Notes under the pieces: generated by a model
Told to the model about the DNA's origin: nothing
Databases searched by the model: none
What the model saw: only the letters and a program-made list of their open reading frames with translations
Position numbers and translations under genes: made by a program
Assembly (NCBI GenBank): GCA_018292915.2
Contig: JACVVK020000150.1
Coordinates: forward strand, 1,328,871-1,392,870
Direction of reading: 5' to 3'
Source of the DNA: Batillaria attramentaria
Taxonomy: Eukaryota > Mollusca > Gastropoda > Batillariidae
Length of the DNA: 64,000 bases
In this document: one piece after another, positions 1-11,879 of the stretch
How positions within the stretch are numbered: position 1 is the stretch's first letter
Layout of the letters: each line of letters begins with the position of its first letter

Positions 1-498
1 AAATCAGTATCTATAATTGTTGCATTAAAGAACAACAACAGAAAAGTCAACACCTCAAGTGGGGGTGTGGGTAGGGGTGGAAGAGGGGTAGAAACCTATC
101 CCTAGACAGCACCCCCCCCCCCCCCGCCCAACCTCCAGTTTTAAAAAGGTAACATGAGAGACGCCGAAAGTGGGGGGGGGGGGGGGTGAGGGGGGGTGTT
201 GGTGTTGGTGGTTGGCTTAAGTAAGGGGAAGGGGACGGCTATCTGTAGTCGGTCGGACAGTTTGACACGATTACAAGGCGTTAAAAGCCTCATTACTTCT
301 CAGTTAACTGAATACAAAATACATCAGGTGCACAACGCCTGCTGAACTTTTTCTGTCCACGTCAGGGTGGCGTGTTGTGTCGTCTGCACTTGTCACATGC
401 TTGGCAAATTACGGACTTGCCGTCATGCATGTGTCAAAATGACTGGTGGGCATTTCCTGTCGGCCATGGCGCCCTTCCTCTCCTCCCCCCCCCCAAAC

Positions 499-521
499 AC
501 ACACACACACACACACACACA

Positions 522-607
<86 letters not shown>
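499..607. repeat. (CA)n / (GCAC)n microsatellite
   Basis: Alternating CA and GCAC tracts. Long open frames in several phases here are purely repeat-derived. Confidence 0.95.
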
Positions 608-608
<1 letters not shown>

Positions 609-1020
609 CCGAACTACAAAACAACAACAACGGCAACAACAGCAACAACAAAACACTGATTTCCTTGAGACGTGGCCGTAGTTCTGGTGTTTGATACAAA
701 TAGGTATTCTGCTGAATTGCAAATTCAGATATGTCACAGTAACATCATTAGTTAACTACGCACCCTTCTTCCCGTCCCCCCTCTCGGGTCCCCCTTCCCC
801 ACCGACCCCACCCCACCACCACCAATCCAAGCCCTGGGCTGTACATTTTGCATTGACCTTCCTTTGTTTTATTGTTGTTTGTTTCGTCGTTGTTGTTGCC
901 AGGCTGCTTGTTTTCTGTTGGTTTGTTTTCCTGTCAAACCTGCTGCCAGTTAAACACTATCGTTAGCAACACACCCGTCCCCACCCCCCACCCCCTCTTC
1001 TAATTTACGTTTCAAAATTG

Positions 1021-1155
<135 letters not shown>

Positions 1156-1990
1156 ACAACCACACACACAGATGCACCTGGACAAAAACTTCCCACATAA
1201 TTCTGTAACAATGGGCACAATTCCTTGGCGAAGTGTGCGGCATGGTGCGACTGAAAGGCCACCGTAATATGAGATTATGACCCTGACGCAACTGCTATTT
1301 GCACAGAAAGGGCGGGCCCCTATTTGCAGCCCACACTGCACAATGCAGTCGATTCAAAGCAATTGGGTGAACATGCCAACGCTAGTTCCGCAACGGAGTG
1401 CCCCTAAATGCATTTAATGCTATGCACCCACCTCTTCTATCACCTGCATTCCTTTTTAAGTGAGCACCAGTCAGCTTCGGTTTAAAAAAAAAGGTGGATT
1501 CTTTAGGGAGCTGATTAAAAAAATAAATAAGTCTCCACGTCGTTCTTATTGTTAGAGTAAAGTTGTGGTTATGTTTGTGTGTGTTCTTTACGGTGCTAAT
1601 CTTTTCAATTAAAGTGGAAAGGAAGATTTGTGAAGCCAGGTTGAGACCTGTCCCAAGGTTAAACATATATTTTAGACAACAATGCAACGCTCAGAGAAAC
1701 TGTCCCATCCACCCCCTCTCCCCCCCCTCCCCCACGTCCCCCCCCACCCCCACGTCCCCCCCTCCTCCACGTCCCCCCCCCATCCCCCTCTCTTTCTTGC
1801 TCTCTCTTGTGACAGGGGTGAGCGCTGTGTGAAATAAGGTTAGAAGGGGGGGGGGGGGATTTTCGCTCTACATAATTTTTTGTAGAATAGCTTATAGAAT
1901 GTCCCTGGCAAGCATTGAAAAATGGCTACATATTTAATATCTTCTGCCGTTGTAAAATAAACTCTCTCTCTCTCTCTCTCTCTCTCTCAG

Positions 1991-2152
1991 GGGAGCCGGG
2001 GTGGCCGAATGGTAGAGCGTTGGACTTCTAATGCTCGGGTCGTGAGTTCGTATCTCGGCTGGGGCCAAATATTTGTGCTGGCTTTTTCATCGTTGCCCCG
2101 TCTTTGATATCACCCGTACGTGGTGGAAAAGGACGTTAAACCCCCAAACATC
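1991..2152 (+). mobile_element. SINE family A, copy 1
   Basis: tRNA-like head GTGGCCGAATGGTAGAGCG (A box) with GAGTTCGTATCTC (B box), then the shared body CCAAATATTTGTGCTGGC...GGACGTTAAACCCCC. (CT)n tracts lie on both sides. Confidence 0.8.
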
Positions 2153-2715
2153 CGCCAACCCATCTCTCTCTCTCTCTCTCTCTCTCTCCACCCCCACCCC
2201 CACCCCCACCCCTCTCAGTCTCTGTGCGTGCGCGGGAGTGCGGGAGTGCGTGTCCGCGAGACACTCATCGTTGCTTGAAACACAATGATGGCGTTTTAAC
2301 TGACACAGTCAACTTTCAGTTGCCAGAAAACCTTTCACCCCGTAAACAAAGAAAACTGTCTTGTTTCATGCAAGAACCGCCATGTTTAATCGCTGTGCGT
2401 AGATAAAATTACACTATTAACATGTCATGTGTAATCTACCGTGTGTTTTTTTTAATGCGGTAACGAGGTTATTTATATCAGGTGATTTACACCTGTTCCA
2501 TTCATCATTTCCGGCATAAGCTTTTCCTATTTGCACAGAGTTACATAGACATACGGATGTCGTGAGCCAGACCGTCGGTAGCAGTGTATGGTTGTGTTTA
2601 ATGTGCATAGAAATTGCGTGATACTCATGCATATAGACAACAGTTATAGGTGTTAACCTGATCCATCAAACATATATACACGTGTTTACAGTTGCCGTCT
2701 CTTGTCGCAGCGGCC

Positions 2716-3060
<345 letters not shown>

Positions 3061-3397
3061 GGTGGAAGGTGGAAGGTCACTGTAACATGTCACCACGACA
3101 CTGAAGACTTAGCGTGTCAAGACACGAGTAACTGAATACTGAAGCCTTTTCCTTTTTTCGACCAAACAGTGCTGACCTGCTTACTATACCTGCTCCACAA
3201 ACGCCAAGTTCCACCGCGGCTCTTTCTTTGATCTCGCGGTAGACAAAATCAGTTTTACCTGGGGCTTTGTTTCCAGTTCCTTCCCGCCTGCCCGTTCCTG
3301 TTAAGTAAATCTGAACACAGGACCAAACTGCGCAGGTTTCTAATCTTAGGAAAAACACGGCGGTGAATTTGTTGGGTTCTTTAGCCTAATCCACTAT

Positions 3398-3401
<4 letters not shown>

Positions 3402-3445
<44 letters not shown>

Positions 3446-3453
3446 TTGTTCGA

Positions 3454-3513
<60 letters not shown>
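3402..3513. repeat. (CT)n then (GT)n microsatellites
   Basis: (CT)n at 3402-3440 and (GT)n at 3457-3513, separated by about 16 bp. Confidence 0.93.
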
Positions 3514-3517
<4 letters not shown>

Positions 3518-3686
3518 AGTAGTGTTCCGGCTTAAGGTCTTTCGCAATCCTTGGTAGTGTTTTTTTTTCTCCTGCAGCAAGCACAAGTTGCATGCTAAGC
3601 ACCTGTGCTTTACACGTATATCCTTGTAAAATAAAGTAAGTTCATTCACATGTTTTCACTCTCTCTCTCTCTCTCTCTCTCTTTCA

Positions 3687-3848
3687 GGGAGCTGGGGTGG
3701 TCAAATGGTAGAGCGTTGGACTTCTAATGCTCGGGTCGCGAGTTCGATCCCGGCTGGGGCCAAATATTTGTGCTGGCTTTTTCATCGTTGCCCCGTCTTT
3801 GATATCACCCTAGGTGGTGGAAAAGGACGTTAAACCCCCAAACACCCA
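3687..3848 (+). mobile_element. SINE family A, copy 2
   Basis: Full-length copy of the same SINE (head GGTGGTCAAATGGTAGAGCG, B box GAGTTCGATCCC), again set between two (CT)n tracts. Copies 1 and 2 differ by few substitutions. Confidence 0.8.
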
Positions 3849-3860
3849 CCCACACCCACC

Positions 3861-3861
<1 letters not shown>

Positions 3862-3910
<49 letters not shown>
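3862..3910. repeat. (CT)n microsatellite after SINE copy 2
   Basis: A (CT)n tract that directly follows the CACCC tail of SINE family A copy 2. Confidence 0.92.
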
Positions 3911-3913
<3 letters not shown>

Positions 3914-4500
3914 CCGTTGAAACATAAAGATTCGTCCGTTCGACTTCTCACGACCAGGGTATGCTGGTCGTGTGGATTCCACAATTCGCTCCGGCTTTGA
4001 AAATGTGCAAATGTGCATTATGTCAAATTTGTATCATTCACGTTGTTGTTATTGGTTTGTTTGTTGTTGTTGTTTCTTTTCTTTTGGTTTGTTTTGTTTT
4101 GTTTCGTTTATTCTACATTGTTTATCTTAAATTATTTGCACTAGAATTGTTTCACCGCGATTTTGTTCTGATACTAGACCTTTAAGTGGCAGATAGTAAC
4201 CCACTTGTGACTCACTCAGTCTGTAGAGACGTCAGCTGTGAGCCGTGCTAATTGCCCCTCTCCCAAACCCTGTTAGTACGTCAGCCAGACAAGTCTCCCT
4301 ACTCTCTCACCGGCCTCCTGAAGTCCTAGCAGACTTGTTGCCGAAAGAAAGACCTCGATCACACTTACCAGCACTCCCCGACTGACAAACAAGGGATTTT
4401 CTCCTATTAGTGAGGTGTTTTGGTTGGTTCTGGTTAAAGGTGCACACACACACAAAGGTGCTACAAATACAAGATGCAAACCTTAAATAAATACAGAACA

Positions 4501-4532
<32 letters not shown>

Positions 4533-4761
4533 CTAGGGCCAAGGTATCCTCGGTGTCCTCCAGCGCTTCATCACCGGGATGACTGAATCAAAATGCACGG
4601 GTGTTATGCCGCCCCAAACCACAGCACCCTCAGTCAAAGGGTTCCCACGCCACAGCAGCGTGTTTTTTGGTTTTTTTCCTTCAAAAATTCAAAACGCACC
4701 GGAAAAACTCTTTGGATTTCAGTTGTCGGTTGTTCTTGGTTTTTTGTTGTTGTTGCTTTGC

Positions 4762-5313
4762 TTTTTTTTTTTTGCTGCCCCAACTCTTTGCCAGTTCCAG
4801 TGGTGTTCCTCCCTGATAATGGGTGGAATCCACGGAGGGCTCGGAAGCTGGGGCAATTTGTATAATGCATGATGATGGAGATGAGGATGATGGTAAGATG
4901 ATGCTATGGGGGTCCGTGTGGTTTGGGACTGCGGGACAGGGCCGCATTCCACGCTTCCTTTCATAAATATCCCGGCATTAACCAGGCCCGGGAACTACGG
5001 CACCTGCGGTGCCGGCCGTGTAATCATCCACATCATAAGACGTGTCATACCAAGGGAAGCACCCTCAAAGTCGCACCCGTGAAGTGGGTGAATCTCAGCT
5101 GTGTGGCAACAGCCTCCCCATTGGGCCCATAGCACACCCGCTCTGGGTAGGAGCCGACCTAGGTAGAAAAATCGCGCTTGCCTCAGCTGAGCACACCCGC
5201 TCAGGGTAGGAGCCGACCTATGTAGGAAAAAACCCGCTTGCCTCGGCTGGGACTCGAACCCGGGTCTCCCGGTCCATGGTCCGAAATGCTAACCACTACA
5301 CTACGGGGGCCTG
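4762..5313 (-). mobile_element. SINE family B, copy 1 (long tRNA-headed SINE)
   Basis: On the minus strand a tRNA-like head (B box GGTTCGAGTCCC region, near 5250-5313) leads into a body of about 450 bp with a poly(A) end (T-run at 4762). A segment of about 64 bp containing GGTAGGAGCCGACCTA is duplicated in tandem at about 5131-5255, unlike copy 2 in the peroxidasin gene. Confidence 0.75.
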
Positions 5314-6133
5314 TAAAAAAAAGAAAAAAAGAACGGCTTTAGATGAGAGCAATTGTCGTCGAAACTTTTGTAGCATAGCAACGGGAAAAGGTCGGCCATT
5401 TTGATCAGTATCCCCCGTGTTCCTGAGACGTCAACTGAATGACGGTAAGACTGAATTACACTGGGTGGGTAGAGGTACGGACTTTTCCTACTTCTGGTAC
5501 AGTGTCAGGCAAAGTGGTATAGTATACAGTCTACGTACCACAGATGCAAATTTGGAGGAAAACGCTATATATTCCTCTTACACATAACGTTTCAGGTGAC
5601 ACCCTAGAAATGCTTTAAAATTCACAAAAAACAACAACAACAACAACAACAAAAATCACAAAATCAGGCAGCCATAGACTCATGTGTAGAGTAAATTTCA
5701 ACAAATTCCAATGTTCCGTTTTTTTTTTTTTTTTGGCAATGTTGGCAGCAACCACATACCCCCTCATTCCACGGTCGTCTGCTGACTCCTGTGCCAGCCG
5801 CGCATGAATACAAATAGTCCACAAGCCAGCCTCATTTTTCCCTAATTTTACTATTACCTGGCATGAAACTTGTTTACAAAGCCAACAAAAAGCACCAGAT
5901 TGCCTTCTTTTTTTTTTTTTACTCTGCACAGAAATTTTAAAAGGGGCAAAGATTTTCTACTATATTTAGCCGAGTTGTTATAACATGACCCGGAAGCTAA
6001 TACCGGTCTGTAACCAACTGTAGCGTGTGACAATGTATGCCTCTCACTGACAGAAAATTTCTCCCCTGACTGACCCTGTGACACTGACTGACGACCACAA
6101 TGCTGATCTAGGGCAGCAAAATGTACTCCAAAC

Positions 6134-6405
6134 AAACCCAGAGACACTGTTCCACATTCACTCGTTACTCACGTGAGTAAACCCAGAGACACTGTTCCAC
6201 ATTCACTCGTTACTCACGTGAGTAAACCCAGAGACACTGTTCCACATTCACTCGTTACTCACGTGAGTAAACCCAGAGACACTGTTCCACATTCACTCGT
6301 TACTCACGTGAGTAAACCCAGAGACACTGTTCCACATTCACTCGTTACTCACGTGAGTAAACCCAGAGACACTGTTCCACATTCACTCGTTACTCACGTG
6401 AGTAA
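6134..6405. repeat. 45-bp minisatellite, 6 units, each with a 16-bp palindrome
   Basis: Six near-identical units (AAACCCAGAGACACTGTTCC...). Each ends in the perfect palindrome TTACTCACGTGAGTAA (first at 6165-6180, last at 6390-6405), which contains the E-box CACGTG. The period is a multiple of three, so an open frame runs through it (KPRDTVPHSLVTHVS), but this is a repeat artefact. Confidence 0.92.
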
Positions 6406-6900
6406 AAAACTAAGGAAGAAGTCAATACTGTACACAAATGCGCAAACAAACACGCATGGCATCTATTTTGTGGGATGGTGCAGCACAGCGCCAGAGGGAG
6501 ACATCCTGAGCGCAGAAGTGGAGGTGGGGTTGCAAAGAAGTTTGCACCGACCACGTAAACACAATATATCACCAAACGAGCTGCACGTGCACAAGTAGGT
6601 CACCTCAAAATGAAATATGAAAACACTTGGCTGTGGCCGAGTCAAAAGTCTGCAAAGCTCACGTGTCATTTGTGTTGTTTCTCTCTCAGCGGGCAATGTT
6701 GTTGACGCAAGCCGGTATTCATAAATCCTGTGCGGTTACACGTATTTTACTTTCAGTGGGACGTATTTATTTCTCATAACTTTCATGCATGGCCACTGGC
6801 TGACGGAGGCACATGTGCTGGGGGGGGGGGGGGGGGGTACGCTGGGTTTTGAGGTTTTTAAGGACCTCGGTGTTAGACAATTTACTCCTGAATTTTTCGG

Positions 6901-7135
6901 GGGAGCCGGGGTGGCCGAATGGTAGAGCCTTGGACTTGTAATGCTCGGGTCGTGAGTTCGTATCCCGGCTGGGGCCAAATATTTGTGCTGGCCAAATGGT
7001 AGAGCTTTGGACTTGTAATGCTCGGGTCGTGAGTTCGTATCCCGGCTGGGGCCAAATATTCGTTGCCCCGTCTTTGATATCACCCGTACGTGGTGGAAAA
7101 GGACGTTAAACCCCCAAACACCCACCCACCCACCC
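6901..7135 (+). mobile_element. SINE family A, copy 3, with duplicated tRNA-like head
   Basis: The A-box to B-box segment is present twice in tandem (first from about 6917, second from about 6994), joined at TTGTGCTGGCCAAATGG. The body then continues normally. Perfect 10-bp target-site duplications AATTTTTCGG flank it at 6891-6900 and 7138-7147. Confidence 0.85.
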
Positions 7136-7608
7136 TTAATTTTTCGGTTTTGTGGCGAGTCACTTGGTTCAAACATCGGTGGACAGCGAAAGGCGGGGCA
7201 GACACTGACGCCCCCCCCCCCCTCCCCCAGCCATCTCTCCAGAAGACAGATTCTGTTACTTTGGCCTGAATGGGTTCTAGTTTTCTGCTGTTCCGTGTTT
7301 GTGTAGTGACTACAGGTCAGGGAAACCCCAGACGTCATTGAAATTAATTGAAACTGTCCCCCAACAGGTGTCCTCGACAGGGTAGTATTTTGACCCCTGC
7401 ACCATTCACTCATCGCCTCGAGGCGACCTCCGGCTTTACCATGAGTCTCCGGAGTGTACAGGATATAGCCTTGTAACAAGAGGATTGTTGGTGGCGAGGC
7501 AATGAGGATGAAGATAAACAATTGAACAACGGCCATTGTCATGATGAGACTGTGAAATAGTCACAGAACTGTAGGGAGCGCCTGCAAATCTGCCCGTGCA
7601 ATGGTACA

Positions 7609-7720
7609 GCACAGTAAGTCCATAGCGTCATTGCGGGATGGGTAAAGGGGTGATTGAAAGATGAAAGACATTGAAGTAATGGTCTTTTTCCACAAAATGA
7701 CGTCATGAATTTACTGTGTT
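7609..7720. mobile_element. Short TIR element with TGACGTCA in its ends
   Basis: Ends ACAGTAAGTCCATAGCGTCA and (reverse complement) ACAGTAAATTCATGACGTCA form imperfect inverted repeats around a core GGGGTGATTGAAAGATG. The same unit occurs at about 8241-8325 (left end lost) and, inverted, at 8902-9004. Confidence 0.6.
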
Positions 7721-8230
7721 TTGCCGTTATAAGGCAAATCGGTCTTCTAGACCGTAGAAAATGGGGACTGAACCAACTTGGTTCAAAAACTTGAAACGAT
7801 TTGGTATTTCTGTTTTTCCAACTCAACTCTTTGTTATGCTCAGTCAGTGGTGTCCTGCTTTCTGTAGCGCATACAAGGCAGTAGTGACGGGCTTGTAAGT
7901 TGTACACTTTGACCACTCGTGCTTAGCGGAGCTCGTATGTGCCAGCCGGGACTGCGCCGTCTTAAATCCGTCCCTGTGACAGACACCGCAATTGTTAGGG
8001 CGATTAATTGAAAGGGTGACGGTGTTTTGTTACGACTGTGTGGCCGACAGCGATGCAAAGATCTCCCGCTCACAAGGGGACGCAACGCTGGATCGCCAGC
8101 AGACGACATGCTCTATCACTGTTTCAGTCAACAACCAACATGACAAATACAGGTAGCACGATAGTTACGGTATCAAGTTTATGGCTGGTCCTAGACCACA
8201 GCCATTTTTCGTTTGCAGCAAGGCACCCGA

Positions 8231-9004
8231 ACGTTGTGCGATGATGGGGTGATTTCAAGATGAAGGAGATTGACGTAATGGTCATTTTCCTTACTGAAAT
8301 GACGTTAACTGATGGACTTACTGCTTTCTGTCCACGTTTTTGTCATAATGAACTACAAGTGGTTCCCTCGTTGTAGTGTCTGGCAAGAAAGTTTGCCAGA
8401 CCAGGCCATGTGTTGTGCTCATTACGCCGTGGCACGCGATTGGCTGAATTCTGGGGGCTCACCCCTTTCAGTTTACGAGTGCCTGTTTTTCTCGGCTATC
8501 CCCAAAACGACTCCAGTCTATCTCATCCGTAGCATGTAGCAGTGAATGATAATCCAAATTCATATAAGCGAAAGAAAGAACACTGTGTGAGTGTGTGTAG
8601 TCAAAGAGTTTATCCCTGACTCTTTGGTGTGGTAGAAAGTCTTGCACCGCTCTTGACGGATTGACCTGGGTCTGGAGGTTCCTCTATAGCTCAGCGATTT
8701 CAAAACGCCTGAGATCCTGCAAATAGACGACTCCAATCTTGTCAATCAAAACTGAGGGGCAAGCGCTCAGAATTCAGCCACTAATTTGGCGCCGCGGCAT
8801 AATGAGCAGAACGCGTAGCATGGTCTAGCAAACTTTTTGCCAGACGCTACAACGAGGGAAGCACCGTCGTGTAGTTTGATATGACTGAAACATGGAAAGA
8901 AAGCAGTAAGTCCATTGACGTCATTTGAGGAAAAAAAGACCGTTACGTCAATCTCTTTCACCCCTTTTTCCATACAATGACGTCATGGACGTACTGTATT
9001 TTGC
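8231..9004. mobile_element. Nested fold-back (inverted-repeat) element
   Basis: The left arm (about 8231-8475) and the reverse complement of the right arm (about 8748-9004) can be aligned over about 240 bp. They share AATGGACTTACTGCTTTCT-type, TTCCCTCGTTGTAG, TCTGGCAA and TGCTCATTA blocks in the same order. The spacer is about 270 bp. The outermost right-arm part is itself a short unit with inverted ends containing TGACGTCA. No transposase is encoded. Confidence 0.65.
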
Positions 9005-9532
9005 TAATACACGGCAGAGTAAAGGTTTTGGCTTTGACGACGAGTGGAGTCGTCTACTGCAAAGCGTTTAGCAATTCAGTGATGCGGAAGGACATGGAAT
9101 GATGAGCCGCGTCAGCAGGCGGGATTAGGTGTGTCGCGGAAGGCGGGGCAAACACAGACCCCCCGTTTCTTTGGGGGGACAATCGTCTGGTCTGGCCTCA
9201 TTCGTACAACCCATCAGTACGATTCTATTCTGGTCCAATTCCTCCTACAGAGCCCTGGGGTGCTGGAGGTGGGAGGTGTAGAGCAAACATGCCGAACACA
9301 ATCAGCTTTAGCACACTCATTTCGCTGCCGTGGATCCCCCTGCTAGTCTTGTTGCCCGGCGTGGACTGTCGCATTTCGTTCCGCTCAGCACGAGAATGGT
9401 TAGGGAAAATATTATCCTAGCGTCTGTTTGAAATGTCAGTGTAACAGTGTTACTACGTTAGAATAGAAATGGAATAGATGTCAGGTCGTTGAACTTAAAC
9501 TAAACTTCAGGGAGCCACTCCGCCCAGAACTG

Positions 9533-9605
9533 CTGGGGCGGTCGGTGGTCTGGTGGTTATAAGACTTCGCCATCAGTGCGAGAGGTCAGGTTCGAGTCTC
9601 GCTTG
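9533..9605 (+). mobile_element. tRNA-like SINE head
   Basis: GGTGGTCTGGTGGTTA (A box-like) and GGTTCGAGTCTC (B box) are spaced as in a tRNA gene, but no acceptor stem forms. It lies just upstream of the LINE fragment at 9640. Confidence 0.45.
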
Positions 9606-9639
9606 GGAAAAAGAATGTTTCTCTCTCGTATGTGGTACC

Positions 9640-10062
9640 TTTCATTCAGGCCGATCGTTGGCGGTTCTCTGCGGGCACTCCGGCTTCCTGGGTAAAATAT
9701 GTCCACTGTGTCAGCTTGATATTGAAGACGAGTTACATTTTCTTTTATACTGTCCTAGTCTAATTTCTGACATACGTACCCGGTTTATTCCTAGAAAATT
9801 TTGGAGCCATCCAAGCAGCTTTCGACTCACTTTGCTAATGGCCTCAAGTAACTATTATACAGTTAAGAACCTGGCATTATATATTTTTCTCGCGTTAAGA
9901 AAAAGACAACAGTTGCTCAGCTGAGTTGATATACTTTATTTTGCACTTTGGTTATTTTTTGTACAAGTATTGATGTGAATAAGAATGTCTGGATGTCACT
10001 CTCAACTTAGAATGGGCCTAAGGCCTATCAATAAACAATTCTGATTTTGATTCTGATTCCTG
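9640..10062 (+). mobile_element. LINE 3' end with zinc-knuckle-like C-terminus
   Basis: The frame up to 9924 encodes GKICPLCQLDIEDELHFLLY followed by CP. This C-x2-C ... H ... C arrangement is found at the C-terminus of many LINE ORF2 proteins. The 3' UTR ends CAATAAACAATTCTGATTTTG plus TTCTGA-type repeats at about 10060. The element is strongly 5'-truncated. Confidence 0.75.
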
Positions 10063-10293
10063 CTCTGCTTTGGAACTATTCAGCCCATAAAATTTGAAAA
10101 TAAATTCAATTCTAAAATCCGCAACTTAACTTGCCGAGGCTACCCTTCGCGATTGTAATGTATTCATGTCCAGTGTATGAGAGAATGCGTGTTATTCAGG
10201 TGAGCGTGCGTGTTGGATTCAGTTCGCGGCGCTTTGAGTCTGTTTTAGAAATTGAGTAAAGCGCTCACACAATACACAGTTTATTCGTAGTAG

Positions 10294-10330
10294 GTGCAGT
10301 TGTTGTTGTTGTTGTTGTTGTTGTTGTTGC

Positions 10331-10394
<64 letters not shown>

Positions 10395-10396
10395 CC

Positions 10397-10433
<37 letters not shown>

Positions 10434-10500
10434 GCTGCTGCTGTTGTTGTTGTTGTTGTTGCTGCTGCTGCTGTTGTTGTTGATGTTGTTGTTGTTGTTG
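10294..10500. repeat. (GTT)n / (GCT)n trinucleotide repeat and adjacent (CA)n
   Basis: About 69 trinucleotides of TTG with scattered CTG and CTC. A (CA)n tract follows at 10556-10634. Reading frames give poly-Leu or, in reverse, poly-Asn; no flanking coding sequence supports a gene. Confidence 0.93.
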
Positions 10501-10553
10501 AGACCCGGCCCTAGGACATCCACCGGCTGATCATCGTTGAGATAGCGTCCACT

Positions 10554-10636
<83 letters not shown>

Positions 10637-11049
10637 CACACATTGACTGCTGCACTTCTCGAGCACAACTAAGACGTCAATTTGTTTCTGAAGGCATTTC
10701 CTTTCGATCACCGACACTTGCCAAAACAGACATAACGGTGTTTTTATGGCAGTAACAAATATGCCGGGGAATTCTTCCCGTGCTTTGAACCCCAGGTCAT
10801 GTTAGACTAGCAAGAGAAATAAATGAGGGCCAGGCTTACCTGACAACTTGTTCAACCAGTCTGGGTGAGGAGTTTACACAACCAGAACGAAATCTCTCTA
10901 CCACATTGGCGGTGTCGGTGTGCTGTTTATGCTGTGTGAGCAAATGATTGGTATTCAGAGATCAGGAAATGTCATGTTTTTTGTCCTCTCTCTTGATATG
11001 AAAGCAAATATTTACTCTGCTCTTTCGAGAGGATTATCAACGGCTTATG

Positions 11050-11222
<173 letters not shown>

Positions 11223-11879
11223 AGAGAGTACCGTAAACGCCATGTTAAAAGCTTCTTTCACAATTTAGCAGCAAAGCCCTTTACTGCTAGCGCAATAAGC
11301 CAAATTACATTGAACGTTTTACGAGACGAGATATCTGCTAGGCAGAGAGCATCATCTGCATGCCACTCAAGCCACGGGGGACGGCCCATCACAAAGCGGA
11401 CGCAAATACTGCTATTGTATAGCCTATAATTAAAAAGATCTGTAATGACCATGAGATTTTTTTTTGAAGTCATTTTCGTCTTGTTCACTGCTGTAGTGAA
11501 AAATGAAATGAAATTAAAACCCACTGTAACCGATTAACTGTAACTGTAACTGATTAAAAAATGGTTTTCGCCATCGAGACGTAAGCCTGCAGTGACTCAC
11601 AGTAATACTGGTTGCACTGAACTGAATTAAATACAGATTTGAATTTGATTTGAAAAAGCGATTCCCCCGGTTCCGGTTGTTCACTGATCAGTATTCTTTT
11701 TTTTCTTTTTTTTTTTGTAACGCAGTCACCAATCGGCAAGTCTTGTTCAAAGAGGACATCAACATTGCTCCAATCGGAAACGTCGGCTCTACTCCGGCAG
11801 TAGCTATTAGTACAATAAACTTTGAAAGAAACCAACACTCAACACGTTCCAAACTGAAGCGCGCCAGAGACAAGTCATA

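Noticed and set aside
6134..6405. Regular repeats that could suggest a CRISPR array
   Set aside because: The units are contiguous, without unique spacers, in a eukaryotic intron-containing genome. This is a minisatellite; the same holds for the other tandem arrays.
6173..6598. A 141-codon frame with 15-residue repeats (KPRDTVPHSLVTHVS)
   Set aside because: The 45-bp minisatellite has a period divisible by three, so the frame stays open. No homology, start context or splice support.
6736..7542. A 268-codon minus-strand frame with AGIRTHDPS-type motifs
   Set aside because: The motif comes from the reverse complement of SINE family A, here with a doubled head. It is not a gene.
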